Positions 59,287-64,000 of a stretch of DNA of 64,000 nucleotides are shown here, one piece after another; position 1 is the stretch's first letter, and each line of letters starts with the position of its first letter. A model generated the notes under the pieces. It made no database searches, was not told where the DNA came from, and was given only the letters and a program-made list of their open reading frames with translations. The DNA comes from Cyanobacteria bacterium REEB67 (GTDB lineage Bacteria > Cyanobacteriota > Vampirovibrionia > Obscuribacterales > Obscuribacteraceae). The translations under genes were made by a program, and so were the position numbers. The DNA is taken from the NCBI GenBank assembly GCA_018971775.1, contig JAGXAB010000026.1:1-64000 (forward strand), given 5' to 3'.

Positions 59287-60615
59287 ATGACGAAATCCCA
59301 CAAGTCCCCCGCCATCGCCCTCGTTGCCAGCGAAGGCGCTTCGCCAGCCATGGCCTTCTACAACCCGGAAGGCCTTGTTCCCGCCTGGCGCAGCGCTCTT
59401 GCCTTCGCCGGTGAGGGCGGTCGCGTCGCGACGCTTCCCGACATCATCGCCGCTCGTCTCGGTAGCGAGTGCAACAGTCGCGCCCCGGCCTGGGAGCGAT
59501 ATTTCACCACCTCCTCCGCCGAATATGTCGGCATCGGAGCCAAGGGTCGCCACCTTCTGATCGTCGCCCACGGCGTCGGTCCGATGGCCACCATCGACGG
59601 TGTGCTCAAGGCCTACAGTCACGAGTTCAAGGACAAAGAGCGCAACAACCGCGGCGGACGCATCTCCCGCGAGGAATTTCTCAAGCTGGAGAGCGGCTTC
59701 TATGGCGAAGTTGCCATTGTGGACGTCGAAGAATATCTGACGCGCTACAAATATCCCTTCATGCAGAAGTTGCGCCTGAGCGAAACTCTGCAGGATCCGG
59801 TCATGGCCGCGCGTCTCGGAAGCGTCTATAAGGCCTACGCCGAACGCCACGCCGCCGAGGGCATCCGCTACATGGTCGAATACGGTCGGCAGATTTCGGG
59901 CCGCACCGAACCGCAGGTGGACCCCTTCATCGTCGAGCTCTGTGACTCGTCCAGATACAGCTATGGCTTCGACCGGCTCAAGGAAGGCGAAGCTTTCGCG
60001 CACCTGCTCAGCATCGGCAGCCTGGTGCATTCTTCTCACAGCGACGACGGCCGTGAGCGGTACGAGAGTCTGACCTGCGACATCGGTCTGCACGACTGGA
60101 GTGACGGTACACGCGTCGCCGGCGTGAGCGGCAGTGTCGCCCCGGCGGCAATCGTCGATGGGTTGAATGACCTTGATCGTCTGAAGGCGAAACATCCCGA
60201 GCTCTTCATGAAGCCGGTGAAGGAACCTTCGGCGGTCGGTTTCCGGGCGCTGGTGAAAGTGAAGGACAAGTGGTTCACGCAATATCCCAAGCAGGGTGAC
60301 TGCATGGACAACGGTGAGCCTGAGTTTGCCGTCACTGAAATCGTCGAGGTCAAGGACGGTCCGCGTACCTTCACGACGACTATCGGCGGCTTCGAGGGCT
60401 TCTTCAAATACGGCATCAAGGAAGTGGAGGCGATTGCGCCGATCGGTGCCAATGCCTATGTCGTCGGTGGTGTCGGCTTTGGTGGCAAGGGTCACGTCGC
60501 CGGCATCACCTTCTACCGCATCGCGGTCGACAATACGCAGCGCATGCGTCGGGACAGCGAAGTCTACAACGATGTCGGGCTTCTCCTGAAGCTGGTTTCG
60601 TTGTCGGCGAAATAA
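59287..60615 (+). CDS. Unknown protein, 442 residues
   Basis: Soluble protein that I cannot place. The first third has an alpha/beta pattern with LLIVAHGVGPMATIDGVLKA, and a central helix-rich part contains RNNRGGRISREEFLKLESGF. The last third is Gly-rich (GGVGFGGKGHVAGITFYRIA). No signal peptide or membrane helix. AAGGAA precedes the ATG. Codon bias is as strong as in the prkA genes. A very stable terminator follows. Homology to known folds cannot be judged by eye. Confidence 0.7.
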   Translation: MTKSHKSPAIALVASEGASPAMAFYNPEGLVPAWRSALAFAGEGGRVATLPDIIAARLGSECNSRAPAWERYFTTSSAEYVGIGAKGRHLLIVAHGVGPMATIDGVLKAYSHEFKDKERNNRGGRISREEFLKLESGFYGEVAIVDVEEYLTRYKYPFMQKLRLSETLQDPVMAARLGSVYKAYAERHAAEGIRYMVEYGRQISGRTEPQVDPFIVELCDSSRYSYGFDRLKEGEAFAHLLSIGSLVHSSHSDDGRERYESLTCDIGLHDWSDGTRVAGVSGSVAPAAIVDGLNDLDRLKAKHPELFMKPVKEPSAVGFRALVKVKDKWFTQYPKQGDCMDNGEPEFAVTEIVEVKDGPRTFTTTIGGFEGFFKYGIKEVEAIAPIGANAYVVGGVGFGGKGHVAGITFYRIAVDNTQRMRRDSEVYNDVGLLLKLVSLSAK

Positions 60616-60655
60616 TTCCGCTGTCCGTCGGGCGGCAAGAGTAAGGCTGAGAGCG

Positions 60656-60695
60656 CGGAGGGGGAGTTTCCCCCTCCGTCGCTTTTCTGCTTTTT
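60656..60695 (+). terminator. Rho-independent terminator
   Basis: CGGAGGGGG (60656-60664) pairs with CCCCCTCCG (60670-60678) around AGTTT, followed by T-rich sequence. Confidence 0.9.
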
Positions 60696-60699
60696 CTTC

Positions 60700-60730
60700 T
60701 TATACTATTATACTTGGTTGTATAGTATAA
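60700..60730. repeat. AT-rich inverted repeat TTATACTAT/ATAGTATAA
   Basis: A perfect 9-base inverted repeat, arms 60700-60708 and 60722-60730 with a TATACTTGGTTGT interior. It lies between the plus-strand terminator and the end of the glyoxalase-like gene. It could be an operator or a second terminator part; no owner gene is evident. Confidence 0.5.
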
Positions 60731-60830
60731 TGCGCTTTGTTGCCATTGCCTCTGGTGGCATTCGGCATCACTTTTGCCAGGTCGGACCGGCCCAATCTTG
60801 CTTCCAGTGGATCGGGCCCGGCCTGCCTTT

Positions 60831-61208
60831 TTAGCTTTTGTGAACAACTTCGAATGAATAGCCGTCAGGGTCAAAAACGGCTGCGGCATAGTATCCGGGA
60901 TAATATTCCAGGCGCGCTCGGGGTGAAATATTGTCCGAGGCCCCGGCCGATATGGCCGCCCGATAGAATTCATCGACTGCGTCATTACTCAGCGCCATAA
61001 ACCCCCAGTGGAGCGACGCTGTTTGTGGCGTCCCTTGCTTGATCCAGAAGAACGCTTTTTTGCCGTCGCCGAATCCCCAGAGGTCTGGATGATCGCCTGC
61101 GCCTTGGTACGGTAGGAAGAATTTGATGTTTAGAGGTTTGAGAGCGGCTTGATAAAAGGCCAGAGATCTTTCAACGTCGCTGACGGTGATAATTAGATGG
61201 TCGAGCAT
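60831..61208 (-). CDS. VOC (glyoxalase/bleomycin-resistance) family protein
   Basis: Protein of 125 residues with the paired beta-alpha-beta-beta-beta units of the VOC superfamily: LDHLIITVSDVERSLAFYQ at the start and AAAVFDPDGYSFEVVHK at the end, the latter carrying the metal Glu. Members include glyoxalase I, dioxygenases and resistance proteins; the exact role is not readable. The ATG overlaps the end of azoR by 16 bases with GAGAGG inside it, so the two are coupled. Likely a detoxification partner. Confidence 0.9.
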   Translation of the reverse strand: MLDHLIITVSDVERSLAFYQAALKPLNIKFFLPYQGAGDHPDLWGFGDGKKAFFWIKQGTPQTASLHWGFMALSNDAVDEFYRAAISAGASDNISPRARLEYYPGYYAAAVFDPDGYSFEVVHKS

Positions 61209-61828
61209 TTTTCTTGCCTCTCGATAATCACTGCCTTAACTGCCTTTTCGCCTTTGCCAAAGGCTTCCTCGGCTAGGTGCGGTACATTCAGTCCTTCTGC
61301 TCGAATTGTCTGGATGTCTTCGATGCCGATAAAATTCATAATCTGGCGTAAGTAAGGTTCTGCGTAATCCCAGCTTCTCCAAGGTCCTTCGCTGAAAACG
61401 GCCCCTGAGGCAATCACAAGGATTGCTTTTTTATTGTTGGCCAATCCCTCCGCTCCGGAGTCGGTATATTTGAAAGTCTTGCCTGCGCGTACGACGTGAT
61501 CTATCCAGGCCTTCAGTGAAGAAGGAATGCCGAAATTCCATACAGGGCAGGCAATGACCACTATATCCGCCTCCAGCAATTCGCTGGTAAGCTGGTCTGA
61601 TCTATGAACGGCATTGGTAAGGGCTGCGGTTTCGGCATGATCCGACCTGTTGATCGCATTTACGACGACTCGGTTCAGGTGTGGTAAAGCATCCGCGGTC
61701 AGGTCGCGGGCAATGATTTTTGCTTCTGGATACTGTTCGAGCAGTCGTTTCTCGACCATTCTCGTCAATTTGCGACTGGTCGATTCCTCGCCGCGAGGGC
61801 TCGATTCGACGATCAAAATTTGTTTCAT
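61193..61828 (-). CDS. azoR: FMN-dependent NADH-azoreductase
   Basis: Protein of 211 residues of the flavodoxin-like quinone/azo reductase family. ILIVESSPRGEESTSRKLT (phosphate/FMN loop), CPVWNFGIPSSLKAWIDHV and VIASGAVFSEG match AzoR in order. It reduces quinones and azo compounds with NADH, protecting against electrophile stress. GAGG precedes the ATG. Divergent from an HxlR regulator, the usual arrangement for this pair, so azoR is probably its target. Confidence 0.93.
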   Translation of the reverse strand: MKQILIVESSPRGEESTSRKLTRMVEKRLLEQYPEAKIIARDLTADALPHLNRVVVNAINRSDHAETAALTNAVHRSDQLTSELLEADIVVIACPVWNFGIPSSLKAWIDHVVRAGKTFKYTDSGAEGLANNKKAILVIASGAVFSEGPWRSWDYAEPYLRQIMNFIGIEDIQTIRAEGLNVPHLAEEAFGKGEKAVKAVIIERQEKCSTI

Positions 61829-61862
61829 GGAGGCCTCTTAAATGCTACTTGCGTTTTGTTCG

Positions 61863-61891
61863 TTGATTCTATTTGGAGAGCTTATAATCAA
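61863..61891. promoter_or_regulatory. Operator/promoter region between azoR and hxlR
   Basis: GTTGATT (about 61862-61868) and AATCAAC (about 61886-61892) form an inverted repeat enclosing TATAAT at 61883-61888, the probable -10 of the HxlR gene. A repressor on this site would control the divergent pair. No good -35 is seen at the usual distance. Confidence 0.5.
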
Positions 61892-61933
61892 CAAGAAGGC
61901 ACTTTGAAATAAGCAGCTTACACAGGAGTAAGT

Positions 61934-62332
61934 ATGAAAAAAGACAGCGCCAAGACGGTACTCTCATCTGCTTCCGTCTGCGGCCATGACGACCCGCTTG
62001 CTGTTCGCGAATTGCTCACTCGCGTAGGGGATAAATGGAGCATATTCCTGATTCTCTCTCTGGCAAAATTGCCCGGGCAGCGGGCTCGATTTTCTGAATT
62101 GGAAAGAGTAATTCCGGGGATTTCGCAAAGGATGCTGACTTTGACGCTTCGCAATCTGGAGCGAGACGGTTTGCTGACGCGGGAGGTCTTTGCCGAAATG
62201 CCTTTGCGGGTGGAGTACGAGTTGACCGCTCTCGGGCACAGTCTGCTTGAGCCTATGCAGGTCCTGGTCGATTGGGTGACGGGCAATTGGCCGCGAGTCA
62301 AAGAGGCGCGAAGCAAATTTGATGGCAAGTAA
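61934..62332 (+). CDS. HxlR family transcriptional regulator
   Basis: Protein of 132 residues. The winged helix runs from LLTRVGDKWSIFLILSLAKL through ISQRMLTLTLRNLERDGLLT to YELTALGHSLLEPM, all typical of HxlR/MarR-like regulators. The N-terminal SVCGHDDP places a Cys where redox-sensing members (HypR, QorR, YodB) have theirs, so it may sense quinones or oxidants. Divergent from azoR. AGGAG precedes the ATG within a small CTTAC/GTAAG hairpin that could mask it. Confidence 0.93.
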   Translation: MKKDSAKTVLSSASVCGHDDPLAVRELLTRVGDKWSIFLILSLAKLPGQRARFSELERVIPGISQRMLTLTLRNLERDGLLTREVFAEMPLRVEYELTALGHSLLEPMQVLVDWVTGNWPRVKEARSKFDGK

Positions 62333-62340
62333 ATTGATTG

Positions 62341-63120
62341 CTATTTGCTCTGACGCTTGTTTGTTTTAAAGCCGACTTCGGTGAATATTTCGGTCAGGTC
62401 TTCTTTTTTGCCGGACGAATAGGTGACCTGGACAAGGTCTTTGACACGCTTGTAGCCGTGCGGCACTTCAAAATCGGCGCTATTGAAAGGCGTCTTTTTC
62501 CAGGATTCTGTTCTAAGTTGTACACACAGGCCACCTCTCATGTCGTCAGAGGCATCCATGCTGATTTGCATGTCATCCATTTTTTTTAGCGCCCTGGGTT
62601 GCCCCTTGTCGACGCTTCGATAAAGCGGCACATGATTAGAATTTGGCATTGCATAAAGCCTTGCTATAACGAGCGCCACTTGCGGCGAAGAGTGGATGTC
62701 GGTAGTGCCGTAAACGGCGTTCAGTGCCGACGTAGGGGAGATGTATTTTATATAGCTCAAGCCTTTGAGATGGCCTGAAGCGACGGCTTTTAATTTTGAA
62801 TCGGCGATTGCTTCGGGCACGGCAAACGGATTGGTCATGACCATGCCGCCAAATTGACTTATATCGCCAATCCATTCGATTTTATCTTTAGGGTTGAAGC
62901 AGTGCACTCTCCAATCAGGAGCCTTGGCCAATATCTCACAGCCAAATGTGGCGATGCTGATTTTTACTCCGTCCGGGCAGACATAGATAACACATTTGCC
63001 GACTGCGTCTTCATGCTGCGTGAGAATGTACGTTGCCTTCGCCTGCTCTGCCAGGCACTGGGGCGCGCTAATAATAGCGAGCAGTAGTAGCCCCAGCGTG
63101 GGCATGAGTTTTTTGTCCAT
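62341..63120 (-). CDS. Secreted hypothetical protein, 259 residues
   Basis: Signal peptide (LMPTLGLLLLAIISAPQCLA) followed by a beta-rich body that opens ATYILTQHEDAVGKCVIYVC. The early Cys after the hydrophobic stretch (QCLA) could also be read as a lipobox, but the -3 to -1 residues fit poorly. The pattern of repeated beta strands with a conserved early half recalls LolA-like or outer-membrane-associated proteins, but I cannot confirm this. The ribosome site is weak. Convergent with the HxlR gene, nine bases apart. Confidence 0.7.
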   Translation of the reverse strand: MDKKLMPTLGLLLLAIISAPQCLAEQAKATYILTQHEDAVGKCVIYVCPDGVKISIATFGCEILAKAPDWRVHCFNPKDKIEWIGDISQFGGMVMTNPFAVPEAIADSKLKAVASGHLKGLSYIKYISPTSALNAVYGTTDIHSSPQVALVIARLYAMPNSNHVPLYRSVDKGQPRALKKMDDMQISMDASDDMRGGLCVQLRTESWKKTPFNSADFEVPHGYKRVKDLVQVTYSSGKKEDLTEIFTEVGFKTNKRQSK

Positions 63121-63656
63121 AGCGCTTCAGGCTCCGATCGGGTCGATTTAGATCAACGGCATCAATGTCATTCCCGGTCGAGCCTTCATGTATTCGGTTT
63201 GCTGGCCTCAAATTTGCACCTTTATGTCCACATGGGCTCTGCTAGCTTGTGCAGCTCGCGGCAGAAAAATGGCGGGCACTGAGATGGGGGGTTCTACGAT
63301 CGCCTTTAGCTCCGGAGGAAGGCTGCGAGCAGTCTCCAAACACCGCGCAGGTTGCGGCATTTTGCCTTAAATCATGCTGAGAGCTCATGAGTTTAATCTA
63401 TTGAGAGATGTTAACAGTGCTTCTTCCCTTCCTTCTGACCACTCTTCTGTAATTGTTATCAACAAGTACATCTTCCATTTCAGTTTTATCCCGAGCAAAC
63501 GCCCAAAATTATTCCAGAGTCATCCCTCACCACATAACCTCCTCGTCTTGCGACCCGGATGGTGAGGACTGACTCTGTTTGGCGCGTGCTCGGTTGCTGA
63601 CGGAAGTGTTGTCGAATCCCTCTAACGAGGTCAGACCTTATTTGATGGAGGCTACT
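63121..63656. other. Spacer of 536 bases before the APC permease gene
   Basis: No supported gene. The last 100 bases are the leader of the permease gene, with GAGGTCAGACCTTA forming a small hairpin. I looked for riboswitch signatures and found none that I recognise. Confidence 0.5.
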
Positions 63657-64000
63657 ATGCTTACGTTAACCGAAACCTCGATACGAGAATGGTTCCTGGA
63701 TGGTGCGGTCGATAAGCCGGCAACCGAACAGGAACAGAAATCGCACCAGCATCCCTGGTGGCAAGTCATGTGCGTGACCGGCGTCGATTACTTTTCCTCG
63801 CTCGGATATGCTCCCGGCATCGCCATCGTCGCCGCCGGCGTCGTTGCCCCGCAGGCTACTCTGCTCCTCGTCTTGTTGACGATCTTCGGTGCTCTGCCCA
63901 TCTACCGCTGCGTTGCTCAGTCGAGCTTCCGTGGTCTGGGCAGTGTTGCCATGCTCGAAAAGCTGATGAAGAGCTGGTGGTCGAAAGGTATGGTCCTGGT
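63657..64000 (+). CDS. APC-superfamily amino acid/cation permease, N-terminal part
   Basis: ATG at 63657, six bases after GGAGG, opens a frame that runs to the right edge (114 codons). The sequence reads HPWWQVMCVTGVDYFSSLGY followed by APGIAIVAAGVVAPQATLLL and VLLTIFGALPIYRCVA, matching helices 1-3 of a large APC-family transporter group with an extended N-terminal hydrophilic part. Substrate cannot be told. It continues beyond the window. Confidence 0.8.
   Translation, partial: MLTLTETSIREWFLDGAVDKPATEQEQKSHQHPWWQVMCVTGVDYFSSLGYAPGIAIVAAGVVAPQATLLLVLLTIFGALPIYRCVAQSSFRGLGSVAMLEKLMKSWWSKGMVL

Noticed and set aside
63560..63656. Riboswitch (c-di-AMP or guanidine type) in the permease leader
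   Set aside because: No conserved core sequence of the classes I know; only a small hairpin.

Overview
The window is gene-dense bacterial chromosome with 53 supported protein genes (one cut by the right edge). It has no rRNA, no tRNA I could recognise, no CRISPR array and no intact insertion sequence. Several starts are TTG or GTG, and most genes carry a clear AGGAGG-type ribosome binding site. The repertoire (tetratricopeptide and kinesin-light-chain-like repeat proteins, a membrane Ser/Thr kinase, MoxR/von Willebrand A clusters, PrkA/YeaH/SpoVR, large secreted low-complexity proteins) fits a large-genome, free-living environmental bacterium. My best guess is a non-photosynthetic relative of Cyanobacteria (Obscuribacterales/'Melainabacteria' type). 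This is inference from gene style only; no phylogenetic marker here settles it.

Layout. 0.2-4.6 kb, plus strand: PAP2 phosphatase, TPR protein and TPR-tailed Ser/Thr kinase. 4.9-15.8 kb, minus strand: a long run of VWA, TPR, VWA, MoxR, DUF58, MxaA/BatD-like, two S41 proteases and a ParB-like protein, ending in a strong terminator. 16.9-18.3 kb: a transposase-derived zinc-ribbon protein with a DprA-like winged helix, flanked by two GATATC-centred palindromes. 18.5-28.6 kb, minus strand: two PrkA kinases, YeaH, SpoVR, an unknown protein, a zinc-ribbon/chagasin-like protein and an unlisted 50-residue membrane peptide. 29.5-42 kb: mixed single genes, including prfB with its programmed frameshift, an FAD oxidoreductase, a PfkB sugar kinase, an RDD membrane protein, a YdcF protein and an MFS carrier. 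42.1-45.7 kb, minus strand: Clp-like ATPase, HAD hydrolase and two small membrane proteins. 46.2-56.3 kb: TPR protein plus cytidine deaminase, an MBOAT/SGNH O-acetylation pair, a DHA2 efflux pump, an aminotransferase coupled to a matrixin-like protease, and an orphan ExbD. 56.4-60.7 kb, plus strand: a possible structured RNA, a divergent adenosine-deaminase-like protein and three unknown proteins punctuated by terminators. 61-64 kb: azoR/glyoxalase divergent from an HxlR regulator, a secreted protein and the start of an APC permease.

How the genes work together. The MoxR/VWA run looks like a chaperone-type assembly system for periplasmic or membrane enzymes, with two processing proteases attached. 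The PrkA/YeaH/SpoVR run is the widespread stationary-phase/stress module, here with a doubled kinase and extra companions. The AlgI-like/SGNH pair should acetylate an extracellular polymer.

Not explained by ordinary annotation: (i) intergenic palindromes built on CCGATATCGG or GATATC; (ii) short tandem repeats of about 12-14 bp in many spacers; (iii) the fused transposase-ribbon/DprA-helix protein lying between two such palindromes; (iv) a possible structured RNA at 56.4-56.6 kb.
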